From Scatophagus argus (Eukaryota; Chordata; Actinopteri; Scatophagidae), in the NCBI RefSeq assembly GCF_020382885.2, contig NC_058504.1:22929545-22993544 (forward strand): a stretch of 64,000 bases of DNA, read 5' to 3'. The position numbers were made by a program, and so were the translations under genes. How positions within the stretch are numbered: the stretch's first letter is position 1; the number at the start of each line of letters is the position of its first letter. The notes under the pieces were generated by a model. The model was not told the DNA's origin. It was given only the letters and a program-made list of their open reading frames with translations, and ran no database searches. Positions 1-13,822 of this stretch are shown one piece after another.

Positions 1-1833
1 AATGATAAATTTGAAGCATCTGAACATCTCAAACACTTAAAATATCTTGGTGCTGAAGTGCCTCACCTTGGGTTTGACATGTGGCCAATAGCGCCATCAT
101 GCAGTCTGATCTAGCTCATAACTCATGATGTTTCTTCCTGCCCCAGGTTCCTCTTATGCTCTTACTCACAGCAACAAACTCAGCTTTAATTCTGTTTCAT
201 GATTTTATTTGAAGCTTTAGAGTTTCTTTCTGTCAAACATGAATTAAAATATAATTTAGTTTCAAGGACAATATGGACAAAGCTTCTTCACACAAACAAT
301 CTTCAGTGAAACTCAGTTCACTGATCTGCTGCAGCCCCAGAAGATTCATGTTAACCTAAGTTAAAAAAGAAAATAGTTTAAAACCTCATTCATATTTGTT
401 TTTATTAAATGAATTTTGACCCTGACCTGATGTCCATGACATGAGTGTGATTTGTTGATTTAAAGTAAGATAATTTCCTTACATCTACATAGAAAGGAGG
501 TGAGCCAAGGTTCAAGTTGTTTTTCTCATCAAAGTTCATGTTGTATTGAAGTAATCTGTCCACTGGAGGGCGCTGCAGATTCATCAGCGCTCCACTGCCT
601 TTTTTTTTTAAAGATATACCAGTATCTGACAGTCATATTAAATAAATAATCTAATGAACACATTTTAAAAGAAAAGAAAGATCTTTCCAAACAAACACAT
701 CACCGAACATTCAACAGGAACATCTAAACTAAAGTGTTTGTCTTCATGTCCCTCATGGACACATTTTCTCAAAACATATACATGAAAAGAGAAAAATGGG
801 AAGTGAGGTCCTCTGCAGGGAATTCAGGATGAAATTACGCCCTCTAAAAACCGTTTGCTCCTCGTCTGATTGTTGGTTTGTTCACATTTTGACAGTGAAA
901 TGGAAAGCTCTACACAGTGACCTGTCTGGTCACATCACACAAACTGTTAATTGTTGCCAGGGTAACGGGATTGAGGCCTCACTGGAATGTAAAAACGAAA
1001 ACCTGGAGGATGTTGAATGTGCTTGGATCATAAATCACAGGAGTGTTTTAAGAACGCAGAAGAAGACTGATGAGAAATGGTTCAAATCAGAGTCATTACG
1101 ACCCCTGCAGGTGTTTCCACCTCACCTTTCCACCTCTTTCTCAGGACTGAGAACAACTTTGTCATCTTTATTAGGACACGCTACACTATTTCCTATGAGA
1201 TGAAGTGATTATTCGATCAGATCTATCTTTGTTGACTGCTGACTGGACGGGAGGTGTTCATGGACATACAGGAGGAGGAGACGGGATAAAAACGAGATTG
1301 GAAAGAGTTGAGTTTGTGAGAGGCGACACACGCCTGCAGTACCTGCTGCTGCTGCTGAATCCCAGCACAATTCAAATAGTATTTCAAAAGAAAGACAGCT
1401 GATCGTTGAGCCTCATTCCCAGGTTTTCAGACACAGACACTTTGGGTTGATCTCCATCGATTGTAAAACTGGTAATATTTGACTGGAATTTCTCTCATTT
1501 GTCCACCTTAAACACCTGAAAACGCGTGCAGAGACTTTAACCATGATCACCATTTCTGCCTCATCTGATCCAGGTGTCTGTGGTGGCATAAACTGGCTCA
1601 AATATGAAGCTGGAACTCACTGAACCTGTATGGAACCAAATCTGGAGTTAAAATTCGATGTAAAATAACTGAAGAGAATTAAAGAGAAGAAAACATATCC
1701 GCGGTTAAAAATAGTCTGAGTCATGCTGCAGTCAGGTTTGGCTCTAGTGAGTCTGACAAACAAAGAAAAAACAAACCAACAAACAGAAAATGAGACAGAA
1801 TAAATCTTGATGTTTTCAGTCTTTTCCGGACAT
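1..1833. other. Left flank, probable 3'UTR/downstream region of the STARD10-like gene
   Basis: No coding exon is recognisable on either strand. The open frames here (for example 796-1203, plus) show no family resemblance, no matching splice sites and AT-rich composition. The part next to 1833 must contain the 3'UTR of the minus-strand STARD10-like gene. Several TTTATT words (AATAAA on the minus strand), for example near 1168 and 402, are possible polyadenylation signals, but none can be chosen from sequence alone. Confidence 0.5.
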
Positions 1834-2410
1834 TTATGTCTCTTCGTCATCGCTGTGCTGCATTTTCTCCTCGCTCAGGCCACTCTCGTCAATGTTCTCC
1901 AGCGAGTCGGCTCGCTGCACCTTCAGCTCCGACACGTTTATACACGGCAGCATGTTCTGTTCCGGAAACATCCAGGGCTTCAGGTTCGGGTTGTGCTTCC
2001 TCTTCCACTCAGGATACTTCAGGGATGCCTTGTAGATCTTCCTCATCGCCTGGCAGGACAAAGACACAGTGAGACTTCAGTGAGAGAAAAAAATAGAAGC
2101 AGTTTGAGAGGAGTTCACACAGGAATGATTTTACCTTTGGAGCCACAAACTGAGAGACTCTGTTCACCACCCACTTTGGTAATGAACCTGCAGACAGAGC
2201 CAACAAAACAGGACACGTCCTCAATGTCTTTGACCATGTGAGGACAAGAAGTTTTAAAGTGAAGACAAACATCAGGACTTAAATTATGTGTACAGAAAGC
2301 TGACATCAACAAACCAGTGAAAGCTTTTGCTCACAGTATTTTTTTCTACTGGCTGGAGGTGAAACACAGTCGTCACTTCCTGCCATACTGGGTTTACTGG
2401 TTACTTACGG

Positions 2411-2476
<66 letters not shown>

Positions 2477-5400
2477 TCTTCACTCCACACACACATACAG
2501 TCGTATTTCCATCACTTTTGGGGACATTACGTAGTCTTTCATTCATTTCCTGGAGGCACCTTAAACACCTTAACACTAAACATTACTTGTCTAATCCTAA
2601 CTCTTACCTTAACCTAACTCTAAAGTCAACCTAACCTTAAAGCAAGTCTTCATCCTGATATTTAATGACTGACATGGGGGCTTGTATTTTGTCCCCATAA
2701 GTAAGGTGGGTTCTCACGATGTGACTGTGTAAACTCCCCACAGCTACAGGAATATGTGCACACACACACACATTCTACATGTCAGTGTTCACTTCCTGCA
2801 GGACTTCATGTCTGTTGGCTTTTGAAGGCTGTGTTGTGTTGGTCCATGTGTCCCCTTTGTACTGTCTCACCTCTGGGGTCCACCTGGGTCAGGTAGTAGA
2901 GAGTGGAGCAGTTGGCTCCATTAGACTGGATCAGGTATCCGGTCAGCAGGGACACGGCACGGACGTAGTCCTTCTTAGGAGGGTGTTGCTGAGGAGATGC
3001 ATAGAGCTATGATGCTATGTTTCACTTTAAAGGGTTAGTTCACTGTTTTCTACTCAAAATGGATTAGAAATGTTGTTTCCTATGATTTAAGTTTTTTAAA
3101 TGATTTACAGTACAGTTGTGACAGGTATCATATATAAAACCAGTTAAATCTTTACATCCCTGCTCTGACAATCAGCAAAACTTGCATGTCAGAAAGCAGT
3201 TGTGCAAAATAACATAGTACATCAAATAATACTTATTATTATTAATATTTACTGAACTGCATTATTTAAGTGCAATTTTGTGGTTCTTTACTACAGTGTT
3301 TCCATTTTCTGCTACTTTACAATTGAACTCACAATGAGGGAGATATTGTACTTACTTCACCACAGTAAGTAAAAGTTTGAATGCATGACTTTAACTTATA
3401 ACAGAGTACTTCTGCGCTGTGGTGTTGCTACTTTTATTTGAGTACAAGATCTGAGGACTGGTATAACCGCATCTTTAGAAACATTTTACATTTGAAAACA
3501 TATGCACATAAATACTGTGGGCTTCAGCGTGACTTAGACAGCTGACTTAAGATGGTAGCAAACAGGCTTTTTATCATCTTTTACAGGTTTCATTCTGGTA
3601 ACCAGACGTGAATGAGTGGCTTCCATCTGTGTCTGGAAAATCTATTTTCCTTTGCTGCATACAGAATATTTTTTCATCCCAGCTGGACAGAAGGGCCTTT
3701 AAAGTTTTGTAATTCTAATAAACTCTGAAGACAGCAGTGAAGCTGGATGTAAATTCAACTCAGGAGTGTTAACGCTCACCGGGTGTTTGACGGAGTAGTT
3801 GATGATCAGGTAGTCATTGCCGAGAGGGAGCCAAGATCTCATCGTCACAAAGTCCCTGTTCTTCAGGGGGGTGGGACATTTCCCTTCAACCACACACATG
3901 TTAAAATCCTTTAAATTCAGGACTGAAACACATCAGAGCTATAGGCATTAATTAGACCGTAGCTATACAAACTGTTCTCACAGTCTAATCATTGTTAATG
4001 AGATGAACTGACAGGAATAATATCCAATGTCTGCGTTGGCCGTCAGCCTGCCGATGTCATACGTGTCGATCATGTTGGTGTCCCACTTCCTGCGGTAGCT
4101 GGTGTCATGGAGGACGTCGTACAGTGTCTCTGCTGTCACATCTTTACACACTATCCTCATCTGAGACGTAAACAGAGAGACAATTGACTTTATTGCCACC
4201 GACAAAACTATTTTCACTCAAGCTCCACTTGCTTGCTGCAGGACTTTCACTTCTTAATTAGTAAGTCAAATTTACACAATTTAGTAATATTTTCCGTGCA
4301 GGAACTCGATACAGCAGCTCCACTGTCCACTCGCTACTGCACAGACTCGGACTCCAAATGACATCACCAGAACAAGATAGTGTCTAGTGAAGATAATATT
4401 ACATAAAGTCTCACCTTCCTTCAAAGCAGCTAACAAGGATCCCTTACAATCCATCCTAATGTTCTGATTTCTGATCTACTGTCCTAATCCTTACTAATAT
4501 TTTCTGCCATTCCTGAGATTTCGTTATCTTTGTCATGATAAGATCATAGAGAAGAACTGAATTCATTAAAGAACCTTACTGTATATGGAAAGTGTAAAGT
4601 TTTTTTTTATTTATTTTTAAATATTGTTGGGGTATACGCAGTTAATAGTCTTTATTGCTGAGAGACTTTGAGCAGCATTTCACTGCACTAGATTGTGTCT
4701 TTACATCACCAGGAGAAGATTTAACCTCTCTGCTGCTGAAGTTAAATCAGCTGGATAGTGTTTCTGAGAATCACTGAGGAGAAATATCTGAAACAAACAA
4801 ACACAGAGAGGATTCAGAGTTAAAAATGTAGCCGCGTAGGATGTATTGCGTAATATCTGAAGCTCAAGGCTGGGCTGTCTGGGAATACAGAGACACAGAG
4901 GTTCAGATTAACAGAACCTCTCACTTGGTTTGAGAAATCTTTATTTTACAGCTCTTCAGTTTCCGGTTGTGAGACGGTTGTTCGAGTTTATTTCATTAGC
5001 TGTGTTCGTGATAACCCATGCTCCCCTCTTCCTTCCTCCCCTTCAGCCTCAAAGCTTCTCTTCCCCCTTACCCTTTCTTGGGGTCTTTAAATGTATTCTG
5101 CTGGGAAAGCAACAAACAAAACGAGAACAGCCCATTACCCATGATGACTACACACTCCAGCAGAGAGTCAATTAAATAAAATATACCCGATCAATGCTGA
5201 AATGGAGGGAAAATATAACTGTCATTCCCCACCTGTCCACCAGAGGTCTTGAGACAACCACATGCCCCTATTTCTCTCAGCCCACCTGCCGCTCCACCTC
5301 GTAGTGCTTGTACTTTTTTGGAGCTTCTAAAGGATTTTTTTTTTTTTTTTTTTTTTTTTGTAAATCACTAATGGATAGAATTCAAAATCTATTTTATTTG

Positions 5401-6740
5401 AAGCTCTGCAGCTTTTTTCCCCTGTTTTTAGAGGAGACATCTGATCATATGACAACTTGGTGACTTGCTCAAAGGCACCTCAACAGCTAACCAGGATAGC
5501 AAAGCCTCACCTTCTCTGCTCAAATCTTATCAGGCAGTCTGGGATTTCAGTGATCAAACACAAAAAGCAAGTCTTTCTTTCCCATTTGTAATTTCCCTCC
5601 AAGTTCGGACAACATGAGCGAGACATGTCCACCAGATTACAACCAGATTTGCTTGGTCTTTAATGTCAGATCTTGCTGACAGACAAACTCACTGAAATCA
5701 GGCCTTCTCTCATTCCCGTCAGAGTTTCAACGCTGTGCGAGATGACTGCTTACTGTACAACGTCACTTTTTTCCACTGTTGTAATCTTACAGAAGTGTTG
5801 GGTTCAGCTCAGCTGCAGTCATCAGATATTGTGAGGGTCAACGCTGTAAAACGCTCTGTGTAACTCAATCAGCACAGCTCTGCTGCAGCGTTAATCATTC
5901 ATAAAGTCCTGGGCTTCATGTTTTTTCTGTCTGTCAGCCACCTGCAGTCACTACATCTACTCCTGTCAGTCAGTCTCATTTGTGTGGGAAATGTTTCAGT
6001 AAAGAACACTGATGCTGTGACCTGCAGGTAGCGATGAGTTTGAATAACATATTGTTCAAGTCACTTCTATTTTATTGACTTTACATACTGCATTATCAAA
6101 GTAGGGGCAGACATTTGAACCTAGCTTAGCACAAAGACTGAAACTGTTAGCATAACATTCCATCAAAATGGAAAAAGTACCTTTTCCAAGTCTAGCTAAT
6201 TTATATGCTATATTGTTCAGTCTAAAATTAATAAATCCAAACATAATACAAGTCACATCCAGCTCCACTCTCGGTTGAAAAAAAGTGATGTAAAAGTGGC
6301 AAAAACAATAAATTGGTACCAAACTCAAAAAGCTGCTTTGGGTTCCATCGTCTCGTAATGGGAGCCTTTTAGCTGAAAGCTGTTAGCATGTTACAAACTG
6401 AAGTCAAATCAGTTGTGTCTGTGCTAAGCTAGGCTAAATATGTTTTTGTGCTGAAACTGACATCCATTTGTCTGCCTCAGAGGAGCATATTTTCATTACA
6501 GTCAAATTCAGAATGTAATATTGTTTATTTTTTGTCCTTTTTTTTTATCTGCACCTGTCCACAGATAAAACTGTTAAACATCTTTTCATATCTCCACTTC
6601 TCCCCTCCTGTTTGAGATGTCATCAGTTCCAGAAGACAGTTTAATTATTCATTTGTGAGAAGAGGCACCTCACTGCTCCAGAAAAACCTCTTGAATTATT
6701 AAAGCAGGAGCCATCATTGTCATCAGCTCTGCTTGAGTAT

Positions 6741-6778
<38 letters not shown>

Positions 6779-9683
6779 ATTAGCATGGTAACATACACAC
6801 TCTCCAGAGTGACTTCCTGTGGTCAGCCTCAGGTCAAATGCTCTCTAAGTGACCTGAAGGGACCACACATCAGAGTCATGAATTATAAAAGACTCTCCCA
6901 GATTATCTCCTCTGTATTCTGGTTTCAGCATTAATTACACGTCTGCACACCCGACAGATAACATACTTTTTTTCCCTCTTTTCTTTCTCTTCTCTTCCCT
7001 GTCAGGATTGCTGGAATATTTATGCTGTTATATTTTTTTGCAGAAGGGTCACAAATCAGCTCCAAAGTGCAGAAATATTTTTCCATGTTTTACAGTTTAT
7101 TTATAGAACAAAGAAAAGCAGCAAACCCTCACACTCTAGAAACTGACAAGATGGAATATTTTGAGTTTTTGATTAATAAAATGGCTTATCATTTTTCCAT
7201 CCTTATGGTTGATAGGGTCCATGTGAATTCCAACATCTATCCAAGTCTGCAAGGGTATTTACATGCACCGTCAAACATGTCTGAATACAATGGATGTTGG
7301 ACAGCACTGGGATTTAACAGTATTTGGTAGTTTGTGACACTTTCATTAAATTACTCCTTTCTTTCAACTGGGATTTTCTTTTATCCTTTTAATTTGTTTA
7401 TCATTCTCTCCTTTACTGAAATACATTCAGTATTAGCATCTTGCTGGTATCCCATCAACTGTTTAAGTGAAGTTTCCGAGCAATCTGATTGGTTTATCTC
7501 ATTGTCAATCAACACCCAGTATCAACAACCCTTTCCTAAGGTGTGAACTATCAATAATGATCATTAAGTTAAATGAATATCTCTCTGAACAGTATTATCC
7601 TTGTCACGGCAGGGCTGTTGTTGTACTGGACCACCTCAGTCTAGTGGCTGGTTGTTGTGTCTATAGCTGCTCTATAGCTCATTCTCAGTGTCATAAGGTA
7701 AGCTGGTTTCCAAATGGAGGTCAGTGTGACACAGCAGGCGTCTCGTCTTTCTCTCTAAAACCTCCAAAACACTGATTCACATCAGTTGGCCTCGACTGAC
7801 TGTTAGCTAGCAAACAAGATGGCAAACACTGGTTGAAGTGTGTTGGCCTGCAGTCTACAAGAGGGTGGTATGATAAAACTCTGACTGTACTGAAGAGCAA
7901 AAACAAAAATTTCTCTACAGTCAAGGCACTTCTTCCCGCTGCCCAGGTGTCTGCTCACCTGTTGGTCTCTGAATGTGTAGGTAGCCTACATCGGCTGTTC
8001 ACAGCTTTTTCTCTGAAAGCTGCTGCTGACCCTGAACCAGACAGGAAATGTACTGCCATACCAAAACCAGCCACTAAATTTACTGTCTGCTGTGTTAAGT
8101 TTCTGAATTCACATAAGCAAAATGAGGAGTATGTGCCAAAATTTCAAAGCAGTAAGATCAGTAAGTAGAGTCTGCTAGTGTCAGAAAGTGTCAGACTATC
8201 AGCAGCTGTGCATTAATGCTCCCAACACGTCAGCAGAAAACGTCTAAAGGTTATTCGAAAGGTTTTCAAACAAGATCCCCACAGCAACCTGGAACTCGAG
8301 GAGGAGGAGGAAAAGCCTTTCTCCAAGATACAAATACTCCAGTAAACTAAGAGAACCTGGAAACTGAACTTGAGCTGAACCGGTTTGTGTCTCAGCCCCC
8401 TCTCTGCCGGAACGCCTCCTGGCCCTGCTGTTGGGTGATGGCCTCTCCACCTCCATCCTCGGGTTACCAGCCGTTACGTTTCCCTTTTCCGCTCTGAATT
8501 TTTCAGCATGTTGACCGTGAGCAGCAGTTTGTCTTTCCTCTGCGGGAGGCCACCAGTCTACAACCTCTGATCAGCTGATCCATGTGAAGGTCATGGAAAC
8601 AGTCTGCCGAGGTGCCACTGAGCAAAGCACCAAGTGAACAGCCTGACAGAGGCAACGCCACAGTATCTGCTCTGCCAGCTGTCCTCATGATTACTGAAAC
8701 TAATGATTATTTTCATTATTGATTTTTATTTCATTAATCCGTTAATTGTTTAGTTTGTAAAACGTTAGAAAAATAGTGGAAATGTCCATAAGTTTTTTTT
8801 AGAGACAAAGAAGTTCAGAGTGATGACTTGATGTCTCATTCTGTCCACTCGACAGTCCAAACCCCATAGATATTTGGTTAACTGTACTGTATGATCAGAA
8901 AAATGATCTTCTTATTCTTCAAATCTCCATATTTACAATTCCAAATCCATAGATAGAGCAGTCATCTTGCTTATAAAATTGATTTTATACTTAGTCTTAC
9001 TACAGATCCCCACGGTGTGCTTGCATCTGATTAATGAAAGATGAGCATTAACAAAACCTTTCTGAAGCAGGTTCAGTGAATTACATCTGTAAGTTACACA
9101 CCGGTGATCCATGAATTTCAAATCATTTTAAATTAACAGCACTGTGGCTCAAGAATGGACATGATCACAAGTGTGTTATAAATGACCAGCTGCTGGTTAA
9201 ACTGGGTTTGATGGTCAACAAACGAAGAGTAGATGGAAGGAAGTGACTTTTTTTTAGCCTGTATTTATTCTGTTCTTCTCAAAGGGTCTTGCACCTCATA
9301 GATTTCTCCTGCCAGTCTGTCTGGAGAGTGGAAGCAGCAGCCTCCTGCCCACATGAGCTCCCTTCTCTAACCATTAATTCACCGCTGCTCTGACTTTGGT
9401 GTTCGGCATTGTTTTAATCGATTATAATCATTAAAACATCGATATTTTGGAAATCTCCAAAATATCAAAACTTTAATCTTATAAACAACCGAGTCTGAGC
9501 TGATCTGAGAGCAGGCTTGTCACTGTAACGGCTCACCTTGAGTTTCTGGACGCTCCTGCTCTCCTCCTCTCGACACCACACTGTCACTCCTCCTTTGCTG
9601 TAGCGGCTGATCCATCCATCGGAGCTCAGACACTGATCTCTGAACGAGGAGAAGTCAGAGTCATCCGGGATCTGGACCTGCAT
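1834..9683 (-). CDS. stard10: STARD10-like START-domain phospholipid transfer protein (6 coding exons)
   Basis: Six coding exons in minus order: 9683-9537, 4160-4013, 3883-3780, 2988-2871, 2187-2135 and 2049-1834. All junctions are GT-AG and in phase, giving 261 residues. STARD10 is a cytosolic START protein that binds phosphatidylcholine and phosphatidylethanolamine and moves them between membranes; that role is inferred from family. The START domain fills roughly residues 5-210. Family landmarks are ETLYDVLHD, RRKWD and NADIGYYSW (exons 2-3), PLKNRD and RSWLP (exon 3), NYSVKHP, TGYLIQS (exon 4), LPKWVVN (exon 5) and YKASLKYPEWK (exon 6). The tail carries ADSLENIDES and ends HSDDEET; Ser256 sits in a casein-kinase-2-like acidic context as in mammalian STARD10. 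I chose the ATG at 9683 (MQVQIPDD). The frame stays open about seven codons upstream without another ATG, so a further 5' exon is possible. PCTP or STARD7 fit less well because of the acidic tail. Intron 1 is about 5.4 kb. Confidence 0.94.
2412..2477. repeat. (TC)n-(AC)n compound microsatellite
   Basis: A TC/CT run passes directly into a CA run inside the fourth intron of the STARD10-like gene. It lies next to the telomere-like dispersed repeat. The open frames across it are low-complexity artefacts. Confidence 0.95.
2509..2707 (+). repeat. Dispersed repeat with telomere-like core, copy A
   Basis: About 190 bp beginning CTTTTGGGGACATTAC and ending TTTTGTCCCCATAAG, so GGGGAC and GTCCCC are inverted at the ends. 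The core is a degenerate CCTAACCTTAA-like tract, followed by AAGTCTTCA. CA microsatellites flank both sides. Copies B (12.5 kb, inverted) and C (22.4 kb) share the same order of blocks. It lies in the STARD10-like intron between the fourth and fifth coding exons. Class unknown. Confidence 0.8.
4161..9536. other. Intron 1 of the STARD10-like gene
   Basis: About 5.4 kb with no recognisable exon. Simple repeats seen are a poly-T of about 28 bases (5334-5360) and a (GT)n tract at 6742-6777. Open frames such as 7022-7330 and 7833-8168 have no recognisable motif or splice context and are treated as chance. An alternative promoter could sit here but nothing in the sequence identifies one. Confidence 0.6.
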
Positions 9684-12495
9684 CTCCGTCCGCAAACAGC
9701 TCAACAGAAAGAAAATAAAAAGAGAGAAGAGCTGGAGTTTAGTTTTTACATCAGACTGTGTTCCTCTCTGTGGTCCTCAGTCTAGTAAGAGCTGCTGGTT
9801 AAAGTGGATCTGATGGACAAAATGAAGAGTAATTAAAGGAGGAACTGGGATAAAGTGTGACAGATGCTGTCAGGAGAAGGTTTTCTTTCCCCTGGTGTGT
9901 CCTGGTCTGTCCGTCGGCTGCGGATCTCTGATCACTGCACAGAGGAGACAGAAAACAAAGAGCTCGCACTCTGACGCAACTTCCAGAAAACGAAACATGA
10001 AGTCCTCGGCTTCCAGCCTTTATTTATTATTTAAACTGTCTGCTTTCATAGGTTTATATTTAGGATGGTGTTCTAATACATTATTAGAGCTAGTATAGTC
10101 ACAAAAATCCTCAGTCAAAAACCTACTGAAAAAAAAAATACAACTAACCATTAAATTATTATAACATTTTGGCATGTTGTTAGTCTTTCCAAACATATTG
10201 TGTCTTACTTTTAGAAGAGAAATACCTTTAAGGATGAGAGCAAACTGAGGACAGAACGGTTTACAGTAGCTAAGCTGACAGTACTGGGGACCAGCTGGGT
10301 CTACTCGTCATGAATTAGGCTTTTTCTAATGTAACCTGTGACACCACAACATTATGTAGTTAGCTAATGCTAACTCTCCACTTTGTCTCTTGTGTTTATT
10401 TAGGCCTGCAAGAAGTTTACAGCAACCAGTGTAGTTTTAGGGAAACGAACGCTGCTCAGATTACGTTATCTGTCAACGTGATGAGAAAATGTAGGAAAAC
10501 AAACAGTTTTACAATCCAGCATCAGCTGGTGATAACTACAGGCCTGTGAAACTGTTTCATGGTTCTATTTTGACTCTTATAGTTCTGTTCTCATTAGAAA
10601 AAAAAAACACTCTGTCTGCAGCGAGACACCGAACACAACATGATTATCAACATGATACTGAAACTAAGATGTCTCCCTAACAGTACAAGCCTGTAGCTGA
10701 ATGCGGAGCTTCATTCAGTCAAAAAATATGGACACCAAACTGGGGGTGTCACAGTATGCTTGTACTCACGATACCCTTAAAATAAAAGTGAAATACTGAT
10801 ATTACTTTAATAATACACATATGATAATACTGTGTAAATAATCAAGCACAGCTGTTAGGCATGTGGGACTTTATAAGGTTGCTTCGTGACTATTCATTGA
10901 GTCTAATTGTTCTTTTTGTAGGCATGATTGGACAATCAGTTAGCTGACTAGCCTCACATACCCTCAGGTAATGCTAACATGCTAATTTCCACCATGCATG
11001 TTCCTTAGTGTTCTAATGGCATACGTTCATACTAATAGCTACCAGCAAACTAACTAGTGGACATTAAACAGATGGTCAGTCAGATCGATCGGTGATTGAA
11101 TCACCTCTCAGCTGCTTTCGATATGTCACCTGTGTAAGTACTACTGAGAGAAATAAAGTGGAAAACATCAAGAAAAATATTTATAAATTACACGTAAAGA
11201 TTTAGTGAATTCAACTACATAGAATTAAATAAAATACTGTATACGAATGTGATTGTTTACAGAGTGAGTCATCTTTTCAGTGGACGATCTCTGATAACAG
11301 GCTACCTCTGTAGAGTGTTGCCTTAAAATGCTCCTGTAAATGTAACCATCGAAGGTTGATGTATTTTCATATCAGACTTCCACATTGGACTGTGGTTTAA
11401 TATTTAAATATTTAATTGTCACGTTTTAATGAGACCTAACTGATGTCTGAGTCAGTTTTTATTTTCTGATGAGGGGAAACATCTGAAGGAGAACAACTCA
11501 AGTTCTAACGTCTGAGCCGAGTGTGGGTATTTCAGACGTTACTTGAATGCAACAGTAACTGACACCTGTTGTTTAGGTGGAGCAGTGGGTGGAATGACTC
11601 GAACGATCAGGTATCAGCAGCGTTTTGTTTCCATCACTCTGTCATGAAGAAAAAAGGAAGCTTCCAGAAACAGAAAAATAAAGCTTATATGAAAGACAAT
11701 AACAATGTTTAAGATGGATCAGCTCAAACCCTCATGTCTTCATTATCATATTAAAGATCTTCCTCCTTGGACTGAGACTTTTCCAAATTTTCTTCATTAT
11801 TTCATCTTGATGGTGGTGAGGGTTTCTATTATTTTCTCAACCTGAGGCATGCCTGCCAGGTACAACAACTTTCCAGCCCCTGTTAGACTCATTCAGGCTC
11901 CAACAGAGACTCAGACCCAGACCCACAGAACCATCAGATGTGTTGGGTACTGCAGACTGTTCAGGACATTGAACACATATAAAGATGCGGGACATAAGAG
12001 AAATTTCTTCTCTAAAGGTCTGACATGTTTTTCATTTCAATAACTATTCAAATGATCCGATATTTCTCCAAAAGTTAAATATTAGAGAAAAGTCCAGAAA
12101 CTGAAAATAGATTTATGTATCAGAATTTGTTTTATTCTTATCTCCTCTCCTATTAAACATGTGACACCCCTTCAGACTGGCACCCACTGGACTAAACTAG
12201 CTCGCTGTATACAGCTGAAATACTAACATTCATGCATCAGTATTAACATTCAACATTACACAGAATCACGTATCAGTCACAGACAGAGACATATTACTGC
12301 ACAGTAAATACGTTTACTACAAGAAGCTTATAATATTACTACTGATGCTTTAACAGCATGAAGGTTATAATATTCATACTTTTACTTAAGTAGGATTTTC
12401 TGTTAGTTCAGAAAGTTGTTCAGTTTCTGTCACCAGCAGAGGGAGCTCTGCACGCTGAAATACTTTGTGTGTGTATGTGTGTATGCGTAGTCCAG

Positions 12496-12697
12496 TGGTT
12501 ACTTTTGTGGACAAAATGCAAGTCCCTACAATGTCAATCATTAAATATTAGTGTGAAGACTTGCTCTAAGGTTAGCTTGAGGTTAGAGTTAGGTTAAGGT
12601 CAGGGTTAGGATTAGACAAGTAGTGTTTTTTTGTTATGGTTAGGTGGTTGAGCCTCCAGGAAATGAATGCAGCCTATGCAATGTCCCCAAAGTGATG
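12496..12697 (-). repeat. Dispersed repeat with telomere-like core, copy B
   Basis: On the minus strand this reads CATCACTTTGGGGACATTGC, then CATTCATTTCCTGGAGG, a CCTAACC/CTTAACC tract, AGCAAGTCTTCA and finally TTTTGTCCAC. It is the same block order as copy A, including the TTTCCATCACTTT lead-in shared only with A. It is flanked by a GT-rich run on the left and (CT)n-(GT)n on the right. Confidence 0.8.
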
Positions 12698-12704
12698 GAA
12701 ACAA

Positions 12705-12705
<1 letters not shown>

Positions 12706-12744
<39 letters not shown>

Positions 12745-12747
12745 ATG

Positions 12748-12793
<46 letters not shown>
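12706..12793. repeat. (CT)n and (GT)n microsatellites
   Basis: A CT run (about 12706-12740) is followed after a short spacer by a GT run (about 12750-12793). A complementary AC run lies at 12926-12960, about 130 bp further on, giving inverted simple-sequence arms. Confidence 0.95.
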
Positions 12794-12795
<2 letters not shown>

Positions 12796-12923
12796 CAGAT
12801 GGTCTGTAACTCACAGAGGTGCTTTGTGTTCAGAAGCAGTTCAGGTTTCCAGCAGATGTTCCCAGAGGTCAAATTGTCATGAAAGGGAAGGAAAGAGCAG
12901 TTTTCACCCACCGCTATGAAGAA

Positions 12924-12925
<2 letters not shown>

Positions 12926-12961
<36 letters not shown>
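12926..12961. repeat. (AC)n microsatellite
   Basis: Perfect AC dinucleotide run. It is complementary to the (GT)n at 12750-12793. Confidence 0.95.
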
Positions 12962-12962
<1 letters not shown>

Positions 12963-13800
12963 CTTCAGTTTGGTGCTTTCATTACTTTACTTGTGTTTTT
13001 CCAGTTTCTCTTTATCTGGTTAGTGTGGAGGGTCGCTGTTAAAATATCCTGACTGTACATCTTGTATCCTTTAATAGTTTTGCTTTCAGCTCCAAGTCAC
13101 AACGCAGATGAGATGTTAGTTAAGCAGTTTTACTTTCATTTTAATTTTTCATGTTTTCATTAGTTTAATTGAATTGAATTGAATTAATTTTAAACAGTTT
13201 AAGAGAGCTGATCTCATTCAAAAGAGATAATCCAGAAAACTGTTTCTCAGTATTGTCTCTCTTACCTCTCGCAGTCTCCGTCCAGTCATATAGATTTGGT
13301 TTTTATATGTTTAGGTTTAATGAAATCTGTCTCTGAGATGCCTGACTCCACTTCAACACAAATATTTGGTTTGAAAGATTAGTATATGCAGTCACAGCTT
13401 TGAAAATATTCAAAATACTTGCTAACTCATGAAGTTATTAATTGTACTATTGATTATCCACGGTAACAGGGATACGTCTGTTCAGATTTTAAATTTAATT
13501 GACTTCATTTAGCTGAGGAGATGCTGATGCTTATCATCATGGACACAATGAAATATACCAAACACATCCATAAAATGTAAAGCAGACAGAAACCCACACA
13601 CAGACTCAGACACCAGCTTCCTGTTGACCTGCTGTGTGTTTTACTGTCTCTGTGATCTGAGCTGAATTCCAGCATAATTACTGATCATTAACAGTCTGCT
13701 TCATTTTTATATCCTCCTCCTGTCATCAGCCTGCAGCAACTCTCTCTGCATCGTTATCTACAAATCAATTTTATGTGAATTTTGTGGCTCCTTCACAAAA

Positions 13801-13822
13801 ACACACACACACACACACACAC
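13801..13822. repeat. (AC)n microsatellite
   Basis: Short perfect CA run in intergenic DNA. Confidence 0.9.

Noticed and set aside
796..1203. 135-codon plus-strand open frame near the left edge
   Set aside because: No family motif, no splice context, and it overlaps the expected 3' side of the minus-strand STARD10-like gene. Best explained as chance.
7022..8168. Three adjacent 70-111-codon plus-strand frames in the STARD10-like intron
   Set aside because: No recognisable domain, no consistent phase between them and AT-rich composition. Nothing supports a nested gene.
12612..13052. Open frames rich in Cys-Val, His-Thr, Ser-Leu or Glu-Arg
   Set aside because: They are translations of dinucleotide microsatellites, not proteins.
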